A stretch of DNA of 45,338 bases from Pseudosporangium ferrugineum (GTDB lineage Bacteria > Actinomycetota > Actinomycetes > Mycobacteriales > Micromonosporaceae): positions 1 to 45,338 of the forward strand of contig NZ_PVZG01000034.1 of NCBI RefSeq assembly GCF_003002065.1, written 5' to 3'. The notes beneath the pieces were generated by a model, which worked only from the letters and a program-made list of their open reading frames with translations, was not told the origin of the DNA and did not search any database. The position numbers were made by a program, and so were the translations under genes. Position 1 is the stretch's first letter; the number at the start of each line of letters is the position of its first letter. Shown in pieces: positions 6,904 to 17,796 of the stretch.

Positions 6904-8250
6904 ATGGATCTCGAGGAGCTCGACGTCGCCGTCGACAACGGCAGCATCGACACCGTGCTACTGGCCCTGACCGACATGCAGGGTCGGCTGCAGGGCAAAC
7001 GGCTGCACGGCCGCTACTTCATGGAGGAGGTGGTCGGCGGCGGCAGCGAGGGCTGCAACTACCTGCTCGCGGTCGACGTCGACATGAACACCGTCGACGG
7101 GTACGCGATGTCGTCATGGGACAGCGGCTACGGCGACTTCGTCATGAAACCCGACTTCAGTACGTTGCGGCCGGTGCCGTGGCAGCCCGGCACCGCGATG
7201 GTCCTCGCCGATCTCGAGACCACCGGCGGGGAGCCCGTGTACGCGTCACCCCGGCAGATCCTCCGGCGCCAGCTCGACCGGCTGGCGGCGCACGGGCTCA
7301 CGGCGTACGCGGGGACGGAATTGGAATTTGTCCTTTATCGCGACACCTATGAGCAGGCCTTCAGCAAGAACTACCGCGACCTGATCCCCGCGAACCAGTA
7401 CAATGTGGACTATTCGCTGCTCGGCACCGCGCGGGTCGAGCCGCTGCTGCGGCGCATCCGCAACGACATGGCCGGCGCGGGCCTGGTCCCCGAGAGTGCC
7501 AAGGGCGAGTGCAACTTCGGACAACACGAGATCGCTTTCCGGTACGCCGAAGCGCTCGCGTGCGCCGACAACCACGTGATCTACAAGAACGGCGCCAAGG
7601 AGATCGCCGCGCTGGAGGGCATGGCGCTGACGTTCATGGCCAAGCCGAACGAGCGCGAGGGCAACTCCTGCCACATCCACTTCTCGCTGCGCGGCGAGGA
7701 CGGGCGCTCGGCGATGCTCGGCGACGGGCCCGCACACCTGTCGGAGATCGGCCGGCGGGTGCTCGCCGGCCTGCTCGCCACCATGCGCGAGTTCAGCCTG
7801 CTGTTCGCGCCCAACATCAACTCGTACAAGCGCTATCAGCACGGGTCCTTCGCGCCGACGGCGCTGCGCTGGGGCGTCGACAACCGCACCTGCGCGCTGC
7901 GCATCGCCGGGCACGGGCAGGGCATGCGGGTGGAGAACCGGGTGCCGGGCGGGGACGTGAACCCGTACCTGGCCATCGCCGCGCTGGTCGCCGGGGCGCT
8001 GCACGGGATCGAGAACGAGTTGCCGCTGGAGGACGAGTTCCGCGGCAACGCGTACGGGGACGCCGAGGCGGCGCGGGTGCCGACGACGCTGCGGGGCGCG
8101 CTCGGGTTGTGGGAGCGGGGGCCGGTCGCGGCGGCGGCGTTCGGGGAGGACGTGGTGGCCCACTACGCGAACATGGCGCGGGTGGAGCTGACCGCCTTCG
8201 ACGCGGCCGTGACGGACTGGGAGCTGCGTCGGGGCTTCGAGCGGCTGTGA
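6904..8250 (+). CDS. glutamine synthetase-like gamma-glutamyl-amine ligase
   Basis: A 448-residue protein of the glutamine synthetase fold. Such ligases join glutamate to an amine using ATP; the PuuA/GlnA3/GlnA4 branch uses polyamines or amino alcohols instead of ammonia. It shows the catalytic elements GTELEFVLY, CNFGQHEIAF, FMAKPNEREGNSCHIHFSLR and HGQGMRVENRVPGGDVNPY. The adenylylation loop tyrosine region of classical GlnA is not evident. The N-terminal beta-grasp is short. The ATG at 6904 fits family length; a weak AGGA site lies upstream. With permease, aldehyde dehydrogenase and hydrolases around it, a catabolic rather than nitrogen-assimilating role is likely. The exact amine is unknown. 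Confidence 0.85.
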   Translation: MDLEELDVAVDNGSIDTVLLALTDMQGRLQGKRLHGRYFMEEVVGGGSEGCNYLLAVDVDMNTVDGYAMSSWDSGYGDFVMKPDFSTLRPVPWQPGTAMVLADLETTGGEPVYASPRQILRRQLDRLAAHGLTAYAGTELEFVLYRDTYEQAFSKNYRDLIPANQYNVDYSLLGTARVEPLLRRIRNDMAGAGLVPESAKGECNFGQHEIAFRYAEALACADNHVIYKNGAKEIAALEGMALTFMAKPNEREGNSCHIHFSLRGEDGRSAMLGDGPAHLSEIGRRVLAGLLATMREFSLLFAPNINSYKRYQHGSFAPTALRWGVDNRTCALRIAGHGQGMRVENRVPGGDVNPYLAIAALVAGALHGIENELPLEDEFRGNAYGDAEAARVPTTLRGALGLWERGPVAAAAFGEDVVAHYANMARVELTAFDAAVTDWELRRGFERL

Positions 8251-8274
8251 ATATGGCCTCGCTTTGCTCGGCGG

Positions 8275-8374
8275 GCACTGCGCCCCTGGGAGCCGATGAC
8301 GAGGCCGCCAAAACAGACCACGGCAGAGGGCGCCTTGTCTGTTTTGGCGGCCTCGTCATCGGCGGGCGCAGTGC
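8275..8374. repeat. 100-bp palindromic element
   Basis: Inner arms 8292-8318 and 8337-8363 are a perfect 27-bp inverted repeat around an 18-nt loop. Outer arms 8275-8285 and 8364-8374 add 11 perfect pairs, separated from the inner stem by a one-sided 6-nt bulge (8286-8291). The arms include CCGCCAAAACAGAC. No T-tract follows on either strand. It could be a factor-dependent terminator, an mRNA-processing hairpin or a mobile palindromic repeat. Confidence 0.9.
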
Positions 8375-8399
8375 GACTTTGGTTGCGGTTAGGGCGGTG

Positions 8400-8580
8400 G
8401 TGGCTGGGCGTGTGGGCGCGGTGGCGGCTGGGTGGGGAGACGGGTGAGTGGGTGGGGTGGGAAGAAGGGTGAGTGGGTGGGGCGGGGAGATGGCTGGGGT
8501 TGTGGTGGGGGGATGGCTGGGGTTGTGGTGGGGCGGGGAGATGGGTGGGGTTTTGGTTCGGCGGGGTGGGGATTCGGTGG
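8400..8580. repeat. G-run rich spacer with short direct repeats
   Basis: The spacer before the aldehyde dehydrogenase holds GGGTGAGTGGGTGGGG twice (8442-8457 and 8467-8482) and an identical 22-bp unit twice (8489-8510 and 8512-8533). Many runs of three or more G on the plus strand make quadruplex formation plausible. An upstream in-frame start at 8473 would translate this repeat and is not accepted. Confidence 0.75.
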
Positions 8581-8586
8581 GGGCGT

Positions 8587-9972
8587 GTGATCATCGGCGG
8601 GGAGGTGGGTGTGGACAGGACTGAGGTGGTCAACCCTGCTACGGGGGGTGTGGTGGGGGCCGTGCCTGCGTATGGGGTGGCGGAGACGGATGCGGCTATC
8701 GAGGGGGCGCAGCGGGCGTTCGAGTCGTGGCGGGGGGTGGGGCCGGGGGATCGGGCGCGGTTGTTGCGGCGGTTCGCGGCCGTTGTGGATGAGCATCGGG
8801 AGGAGCTGGCCCGGCTCGAGGTGAGCAATGCCGGGCACACGATCGGGAATGCGCGCTGGGAGGCGGGCAACGTCCGGGACGTGCTCGACTACTACGCGGG
8901 GGCGCCGGAGCGGCTGGCCGGGCGGCAGATACCGGTGCCGGGCGGGCTGGACGTGACGTTCCACGAGCCGCTCGGGGTCGTCGGGATCATCGTGCCCTGG
9001 AATTTCCCGATGCCGATCGCCGGCTGGGGGTTCGCTCCCGCGCTGGCCGCGGGCAACACCGTGGTGCTCAAGCCGGCCGAGCTGACCCCGCTCACCGCGA
9101 TCCGGCTGGGGGAGCTGGCGCTGGAGGCGGGGCTGCCGGAGCACGTGTTCACGGTGCTGCCGGGCAAGGGCAGCGTCATCGGGCAGCGGTTCGTCACGCA
9201 TCCGGCCGTACGCAAGGTGTGCTTCACCGGCTCGACGCCGGTGGGGAAGTCGATCATGGCGGGCTGCGCCGACCAGGTGAAGCGGGTGACGCTCGAGCTG
9301 GGCGGCAAGAGCGCCAACATCGTCTTCGCCGACGCCGACCTGGAACAGGCCGCCGCGGCCGCGCCGGGCGGCGTCTTCGACAACGCGGGCCAGGACTGCT
9401 GCGCGCGGTCCCGGTTGCTCGTCCAGGATTCCGTGTACGAGCGGTTCCTCGCGCTGCTGGAACCCGCCGTCAAGGCGTTCCGGGTGCAGGACCCCGGCCT
9501 CGACACCGCCGAGATGGGACCGCTGATCTCGGCTTCGCACCGGGAGAAGGTGGCGTCCTACACCTCGGACGCGCAGGTCGCGTTCGCCGGTGTGGCGCCG
9601 GAGGGCGACGGCTGGTGGTTCCCGCCTACGGTGCTGCTGGCCGGTTCGCCCGGCGACCGGCACTGGCGCGAGGAGGTCTTCGGGCCGGTGGTGTCGGTGT
9701 TGCCGTTCCGTGACGAGGCCGAGGCGATCGCCCTGGCCAACGACACCGAGTACGGCCTCTCCGGCTCGATCTGGACCCGTGACCTCGGCCGGGCGCTGCG
9801 GATGGCGCGGGCCGTGGAGACCGGCAACCTCAGCGTCAACTCGCACTCCTCGGTGCGCTACTGGACGCCGTTCGGGGGGATGAAGCAGTCCGGGCTGGGC
9901 CGCGAGCTGGGGCCCGACGCGCTGCTCAGCTTCACCGACGTCAAGAACGTCTTCATCGCTACGGACAGCTGA
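8587..9972 (+). CDS. aldehyde dehydrogenase family protein
   Basis: A 461-residue NAD(P)-dependent aldehyde dehydrogenase. The Rossmann and active-site landmarks are in place: VPWNFPMPI, KPAELTPL, FTGSTPVGK, the general base E237 in TLELGGKSAN, and the catalytic C271 in NAGQDCCARSR. EVFGPV and FGGMKQSGLGRE follow near the C-terminus. The GQDC form resembles gamma-aminobutyraldehyde/gamma-glutamyl-aldehyde dehydrogenases such as PuuC-type enzymes. Start GTG 8587 gives the usual IIGGE N-terminus. In context it would oxidise the aldehyde made from the gamma-glutamylated amine. The SDR gene follows 10 nt later, so the two are one transcript. Confidence 0.88.
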   Translation: MIIGGEVGVDRTEVVNPATGGVVGAVPAYGVAETDAAIEGAQRAFESWRGVGPGDRARLLRRFAAVVDEHREELARLEVSNAGHTIGNARWEAGNVRDVLDYYAGAPERLAGRQIPVPGGLDVTFHEPLGVVGIIVPWNFPMPIAGWGFAPALAAGNTVVLKPAELTPLTAIRLGELALEAGLPEHVFTVLPGKGSVIGQRFVTHPAVRKVCFTGSTPVGKSIMAGCADQVKRVTLELGGKSANIVFADADLEQAAAAAPGGVFDNAGQDCCARSRLLVQDSVYERFLALLEPAVKAFRVQDPGLDTAEMGPLISASHREKVASYTSDAQVAFAGVAPEGDGWWFPPTVLLAGSPGDRHWREEVFGPVVSVLPFRDEAEAIALANDTEYGLSGSIWTRDLGRALRMARAVETGNLSVNSHSSVRYWTPFGGMKQSGLGRELGPDALLSFTDVKNVFIATDS

Positions 9973-9982
9973 GAGGTCGGCA

Positions 9983-10747
9983 GTGGAACGTTTGCAGGAT
10001 CGGGTAGCGGTCATCACCGGGGCCGGCAGCGGCATCGGGCTGGCCACCGCCCGGCGGTTCGCCGCCGAGGGCGCCAAGGTGGTCTGCGTCGACATCTCCG
10101 CGGATGCGGGCAAGGCCGTCGCCGACGAGGTGGGCGGCGAGTTCGTCGCGTGCGACGTCAGCGACGAGGCTTCGGTGCGCGAGCTCTTCGACGGGGTGGT
10201 GAAACGGCACGGCCGGGTCGACATCGCCTTCAACAACGCGGGCATCTCGCCGCCGGACGACGACTCCATCCTGGTGACCGGCCTGGACGCGTGGGAGCGG
10301 GTGCTCAAGGTCAACACCACGAGCGTCTTCTTCTGCTGCAAGTACGCCATCCCGCACATGCAGCGGCAGGGCAAGGGCTCGATCATCAACACCGCGTCGT
10401 TCGTGGCGCTGCTCGGGGCGGCCACTTCGCAGATCGCGTACACGGCCAGCAAGGGCGGTGTGCTGGCGATGACGCGCGAGCTGGGCGTGCAGTTCGCCCG
10501 GGAGGGCATCCGCATCAACGCGCTCTGCCCCGGGCCGGTGGCGACGCCGCTGCTCATGGACCTGTTCGCCAAGGACCCCGAGCGGGCGGCCCGGCGGCTG
10601 GTGCACGTACCGATGGGACGGTTCGCGGAGCCGGAGGAGATCGCGGCGGCGGTCGCGTTCCTCGCCAGCGACGACGCGTCGTTCATGACGGCCGCACAGT
10701 TCGTCGTGGACGGAGGGATCACCGGCGCCTATGTGACGCCTTTGTGA
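9983..10747 (+). CDS. SDR-family oxidoreductase
   Basis: A 254-residue classical short-chain dehydrogenase/reductase. It has the dinucleotide-binding TGAGSGIG, the NNAG motif and a catalytic S139, Y153 and K157 in YTASKGG. PGPVATPL lies on the substrate loop. Asp in VCVDIS at the end of beta-2 suggests NAD preference. It starts at GTG 9983 after GAGAGG, directly behind the aldehyde dehydrogenase. In a gamma-glutamyl-amine pathway an alcohol dehydrogenase of this type could oxidise a gamma-glutamylated amino alcohol to the aldehyde. That role is inferred from gene order only; many SDRs have other substrates. Confidence 0.85.
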   Translation: MERLQDRVAVITGAGSGIGLATARRFAAEGAKVVCVDISADAGKAVADEVGGEFVACDVSDEASVRELFDGVVKRHGRVDIAFNNAGISPPDDDSILVTGLDAWERVLKVNTTSVFFCCKYAIPHMQRQGKGSIINTASFVALLGAATSQIAYTASKGGVLAMTRELGVQFAREGIRINALCPGPVATPLLMDLFAKDPERAARRLVHVPMGRFAEPEEIAAAVAFLASDDASFMTAAQFVVDGGITGAYVTPL

Positions 10748-11146
10748 CTCTCGGTCGACGCATCAGGCGCCTTGATCGGCATATCGAGGAGTCAGAGCCC
10801 GAGCGGGGTGAACCTGGCACGCCGGATCCGCAACAGATTGTTTAGCGACACGAACCGGCGGGCACCGAGCGTTCACGACCAGCTCACGCGGGTCGCAGGG
10901 GTCGAAACCCCGCCGGTGCACGCTTCGATCGCTGCGCCGGTGGGTCGCACGGGCCCGAGCGCGGCGCCGGCCTTTCGAGGCAGGCGCCGCGCGCTCGTCC
11001 GGCACTCCTCCGTCCGGGCCGGCCCGTTCCGGCCGGCGGGCGGGCGGGGCCGCCCGGCGTCGCTTTCGGTACGGAGAGCCGGCCGTGCCGTCGCCGCGGG
11101 CGGATGCAGCGCTGGGAGATCCGGGGCGGACCGCGGGCGGTGTGTC
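10748..11146. other. intergenic, no gene recognised
   Basis: Between the SDR and the first PuuD-like gene. Ordinary GC-rich sequence with long open frames on both strands that show no domain. GGGGTCGAAACCCC near 10900 looks superficially like a tRNA arm, but its loop is too short and no tRNA surrounds it. Confidence 0.45.
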
Positions 11147-11328
11147 GGGCGGCGGGCCACGAGCCGGTGTGCTGGGCGGCGGGCCGCGAGCCGGTGTGCT
11201 GGGCGGCGGGCGGGTGTGTTGGGCGGCGGGCCGCGGGCGGGTGTGTCGGGCGGCGGGCCGCGGGCGGGTGTGTCGGGCGGCAGGCCGCGCGCCGGTGCGC
11301 CGGGCGGCGGGTCCGCGGGCCGGGCGTC
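11147..11328. repeat. 27-bp tandem repeat, 7 units
   Basis: Seven contiguous units, each beginning GGGCGGCGGG or a close variant. Six are 27 bp and one (11201-11220) is shortened to 20 bp. Units 4 and 5 (11221-11247 and 11248-11274) are identical. There are no spacers, so it is not CRISPR. The array ends about 85 bp before the next gene. Confidence 0.88.
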
Positions 11329-11378
11329 GGGCGGTGGGCTGGACGCTGCGGGGACGGGGGATGGGCCGGTCGGCCGAC

Positions 11379-11406
11379 TTGATCCGAAACATGGGCTGGT
11401 TAGGTT
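11379..11406 (+). promoter_or_regulatory. sigma70-like promoter, probably leaderless
   Basis: TTGATC (11379-11384), a 16-bp spacer and TAGGTT (11401-11406). The ATG at 11413 lies 6 nt past the -10 box, matching a leaderless transcript. This separates the first hydrolase gene from the aldehyde dehydrogenase-SDR unit. Confidence 0.55.
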
Positions 11407-11412
11407 GGGGTG

Positions 11413-12162
11413 ATGCGTCCCGTCATCGGTATCACCACCTATGTGGAGCCCGCCACCTGGGGAGTCTGGCACGATCTGGCCACCGCGCTGGTGCCGCACG
11501 ACTACGTGGCCGCCGTGACCGGCGCCGGGGGGCGGGCCGTGCTGCTCCCGCCCGACGATCTCGATGCCGACGTGATCGGGGTGCTCGACGGGCTGGTGCT
11601 CAGCGGCGGCGCGGACCTCGATCCCGAGTTGTACGGTGCCGAGCCCGGGCCGCTGACCGTCACCCGTCCGGAGCGGGATTCCGCCGAGGTGCTGCTCGCG
11701 CGGGCCGCCCTCGAGGCCGATCTTCCCGTGCTCGGGGTGTGCCGGGGGATGCAGTTGCTCGCGGTCGCCGCCGGTGGGTCGCTGCACCAGCATCTGCCCG
11801 ATGTGCTCGGGCATGAGGGGCACCGGCCCGCGCCCGCCGTGTACGGCCGGCAGGAGGCGATCTTCGCCCCGGGAAGCCGGGTGGCCGCGCTCATGGGCGA
11901 CGACCGGGTCGTGCAGTGCTATCACCATCAGGGGGTGGCCGACGCCGGTTCGCTGAGGGTGACCGGGCTGGCCGAAGACGGGGCGGTCGAGGCGGTCGAG
12001 GATCCGGCGCGCTCCTTCGTGCTCGGCGTGCAATGGCATCCGGAAGTCGTACGGGACAAGCGTTTGTTCGGTGCCCTGACCGCCGCGGCCTCGGCTCGCA
12101 AAGCGACGGACAAGACGGCACACAAGGCGAAGAGTGAGGCGGCGGGTGACCCGATGGGGTGA
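11413..12162 (+). CDS. gamma-glutamyl hydrolase, PuuD-like (copy 1)
   Basis: A 249-residue class I glutamine-amidotransferase-fold hydrolase of the peptidase C26/PuuD family. Such enzymes cleave the gamma-glutamyl bond, releasing glutamate and the free product (GABA in the Puu pathway). The nucleophile C110 sits in GVCRGMQ, with H209 and E211 in QWHPE. GGSLHQHLPD is a family signature. A GTG directly before the ATG is an alternative start. The C-terminus ends in a Lys/Ala-rich tail. A paralogue of equal length follows 220 bp downstream; their signature motifs match closely while central loops differ, so they may serve different gamma-glutamyl products. Confidence 0.85.
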   Translation: MRPVIGITTYVEPATWGVWHDLATALVPHDYVAAVTGAGGRAVLLPPDDLDADVIGVLDGLVLSGGADLDPELYGAEPGPLTVTRPERDSAEVLLARAALEADLPVLGVCRGMQLLAVAAGGSLHQHLPDVLGHEGHRPAPAVYGRQEAIFAPGSRVAALMGDDRVVQCYHHQGVADAGSLRVTGLAEDGAVEAVEDPARSFVLGVQWHPEVVRDKRLFGALTAAASARKATDKTAHKAKSEAAGDPMG

Positions 12163-12382
12163 ACGCCGGAATGCCGGAATAGAAAGTCGGCGATAGTGTG
12201 GGAATGGAGCGAGCGCCGCGACGCCGACGCTGACGTCGACCGTAGCGACGAAGCGAACCGCCTGGCAGAGGGCGGTGACGCCGAAGATGCCGGGCTTCCC
12301 TTTCCCACCCGCCGGGAATCCGGCTAAGGCTGCCCATTCGCCGGCCGATTGCCAAGATCTGGAGACCGAGAGGATCGCACCA

Positions 12383-13132
12383 ATGCGCAGGCCCTTGATC
12401 GGATTGACCTCGTACGCCGAGCAGGTGAAGTACAACGGCAACGACGTCATGGCCGGAATGCTGCCGATGTCCTACGTCAAGGCGGTGCACGCCACGGGTG
12501 GGCGCGCGGTTCTGATCACTCCCGACGACCCCGGCACCGACGTGCTCGAGTCGCTCGACGGGATCGTCTTCGCCGGCGGCGGGGACATCGATCCGGCGCA
12601 CTGGGGCGCCGAGCCGCATCCGGAGACCGATGCGGATCCCGTACGCGATCTGTCCGAGCTCATGCTGATGCGGGCCGCGCTCGACGCCGGCCTGCCGGTG
12701 CTCGGGGTGTGCCGGGGCATGCAGCTCATGGCAGTGGCGACCGGGGGATCGCTGCACCAGCACCTGCCGGACATCGTCGGCCACGACCGGCACCGGGCGG
12801 CGGCCGGCACCGACCCGCTCGCCGCGGACTCGTCCTCGTTCGGGCGGCACGACGTCGTCCTGCAGCGGGGTTCGCGGGCGATGGGGATGCTGGGCGGGCG
12901 GGTCACGGTGAACTCGTTCCACCACCAGGCGGTCGACGACCCGGGCCGGTTCACGGTCAGCGGGTGGTGCCCCGACGACCGGATCGTGGAGATCATCGAG
13001 GGGCGGGACCGGACGTTCGCGCTGGGCGTCCAGTGGCATCCGGAACGCACGAGCGACCTGCGGGTCTTCGCGGCCCTGGCGGAGGCGGCGGCCCACCGCT
13101 CCGGCCTTTCCCGCACCGGCCTGGCGGCCTGA
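12383..13132 (+). CDS. gamma-glutamyl hydrolase, PuuD-like (copy 2)
   Basis: Also 249 residues, with the same fold and motifs as the previous gene: nucleophile C110 in GVCRGMQ, H219 and E221 in QWHPE, GGSLHQHLPD. Between them it has a longer insertion (about residues 140-165) than copy 1, which may shape the substrate pocket. ATG 12383 follows GAGAGGA. A 36-codon upstream extension is open but unlike the family. The 220-bp gap to copy 1 has AT-richer sequence near 12165-12205, including TAGTGT (12194-12199), that could hold a separate promoter. Expected role: last step of gamma-glutamyl-amine breakdown. Confidence 0.85.
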   Translation: MRRPLIGLTSYAEQVKYNGNDVMAGMLPMSYVKAVHATGGRAVLITPDDPGTDVLESLDGIVFAGGGDIDPAHWGAEPHPETDADPVRDLSELMLMRAALDAGLPVLGVCRGMQLMAVATGGSLHQHLPDIVGHDRHRAAAGTDPLAADSSSFGRHDVVLQRGSRAMGMLGGRVTVNSFHHQAVDDPGRFTVSGWCPDDRIVEIIEGRDRTFALGVQWHPERTSDLRVFAALAEAAAHRSGLSRTGLAA

Positions 13133-13141
13133 CCGGGGCTG

Positions 13142-13708
13142 TCAGAGGGGGAAGGAGGCCTGGAAGGCCAGCCGCTCGTCCGCCCCGCCCGCCAGCTCCT
13201 GGAGCACGTCGTCGAGCACCAGGAACGCCTCCCACGGCGCGCCGCCGAGGTGCTCCGCGACCCGCTCCTCGAGCGGGACCACCCGGGCGCCCTTCCAGAT
13301 CTTGTCAGCCAGGCTGACCAGCAGGTCGTCCAGGCCGGCCTCCGGCGCGGTCCAGGAGCCGTGGGTGCCCGCGAAACGGGCCAGGTCGATCGGTACGCCG
13401 TACCGGAGGAGCAGGTCGCGTCCCGCGGCCTCGTGCCGGTGACCGGGCCCGGAGAGCTCCTCGGCGTGCTCGATCTTGCCGATGTCGTGGGTCGCGGCGC
13501 CGAAGAGCACCGCCGTGGTGTCGAACCGCAGCTCGGGCCGGAGGCGTCCGAGGCGGTCGGTGAGCGACCAGGCCACGTCGTGGACCGCCCGCAGATGGGC
13601 GCCGAGCCGGGGCGGCGCGCCCAGCGCGACGAGGAGCTCCGCGGCCGCCGCCGGCAGCGGGAGCAGCGCGGACTCGGTCAGTGCACGGTCGAGGCCCCGA
13701 GTTGTCAC
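13142..13708 (-). CDS. HD-domain protein, probable phosphohydrolase
   Basis: A 188-residue protein with an HD metal-binding core: an early His in VHDVAWSL, the HD pair in ATHDIGKIEH, then GPGHRHEAAGRDLLL and a later Asp in SLADKIWKG. HD proteins hydrolyse phosphate esters, often of nucleotides. The start GTG 13708 is supported by a TAGCCT box 7 nt upstream. The gene is divergent from the large kinase gene, sharing a 60-bp intergenic region. It ends 9 bp from the convergent PuuD-like gene. Whether it works with the kinase or the amine cluster cannot be decided. Confidence 0.75.
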   Translation of the reverse strand: MTTRGLDRALTESALLPLPAAAAELLVALGAPPRLGAHLRAVHDVAWSLTDRLGRLRPELRFDTTAVLFGAATHDIGKIEHAEELSGPGHRHEAAGRDLLLRYGVPIDLARFAGTHGSWTAPEAGLDDLLVSLADKIWKGARVVPLEERVAEHLGGAPWEAFLVLDDVLQELAGGADERLAFQASFPL

Positions 13709-13715
13709 GCGGGCA

Positions 13716-13721
13716 AGGCTA
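13716..13721 (-). promoter_or_regulatory. candidate leaderless -10 box of the HD gene
   Basis: TAGCCT on the minus strand, 7 nt before the GTG start at 13708. There is no Shine-Dalgarno sequence and no convincing -35 box. Confidence 0.4.
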
Positions 13722-13768
13722 GCTACGGTTACGGTGCGGGTCTCATTCAGACGGATTGCGGAGGTGGC

Positions 13769-17390
<3,622 letters not shown>

Positions 17391-17404
<14 letters not shown>

Positions 17405-17708
17405 CCAGCCAGGGCTGACCGCTCAGCCCGGAGATGTCCAGGACCCGGAGCACCTGCGGCGACGGCAGGACCGCCAGGGCCGCCGGGTAGCGCTCGGCCA
17501 GCCGGATCAGGGTGTGGATGGCCGCCGAGTCGAAGAAGGTGACGCCGCGCAGGTCGAGGGTGACCCGGGCGGCCGGCTCGTCGGTCGCCGCCCGGAACAT
17601 CCCGTCGGCGGTCGACATGTCGACCTCGCCGGTCACCACCACGGTGACCCGGTCGCCGGCCACCGACGTGGTGGCCGAGAAGATGCTTTCGGGGTCGTCT
17701 TGATCCAC
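17391..17708 (-). CDS. STAS-domain anti-anti-sigma factor
   Basis: A 105-residue single STAS domain. TLDLRGVTFFDSAAIHTLI contains the conserved Ser after Asp that RsbW-type kinases phosphorylate and SpoIIE-type phosphatases dephosphorylate. In the unphosphorylated state such proteins sequester the anti-sigma kinase and free the sigma factor. The neighbouring giant protein carries both a kinase and a phosphatase domain of exactly these types, which makes this protein its probable substrate. The start GTG 17708 is the first start giving a normal STAS length. The two genes converge with a 14-bp overlap, so antisense transcription could matter. No sigma factor gene lies in the window. Confidence 0.85.
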
Positions 17709-17784
17709 GCTGACACGATTACACAGGGGCCCAGGTGCGGCAACAACCGGTGCACGCTCCGGGGAACCGTCACATCGGCGGCGA

Positions 17785-17790
17785 TAGGCT
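17785..17790 (+). promoter_or_regulatory. leaderless -10 box of map
   Basis: TAGGCT, followed after 6 nt by the ATG of map at 17797, with no ribosome binding site. GGAACC occurs near the -35 position (17763-17768) but does not match the sigma70 consensus. Confidence 0.5.
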
Positions 17791-17796
17791 GGGTGC

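Noticed and set aside
8473..8586. Upstream extension of the aldehyde dehydrogenase
   Set aside because: It translates the G-rich repeat into a Trp/Gly-rich peptide unlike any aldehyde dehydrogenase N-terminus; GTG 8587 gives the family start.
10890..10915. GGGGTCGAAACCCC resembling a tRNA T-arm
   Set aside because: The loop is only four bases rather than seven and no acceptor, D or anticodon arm can be folded around it.
11147..11328. Array of 27-bp repeats resembling CRISPR repeat size
   Set aside because: Units are contiguous with no unique spacers, and there are no cas genes nearby.
10873..12450. 525-codon open frame on the minus strand
   Set aside because: It is antisense to the first PuuD-like gene and to the 27-bp repeats; its protein is Pro/Ala/Arg-rich and repetitive with no domain.
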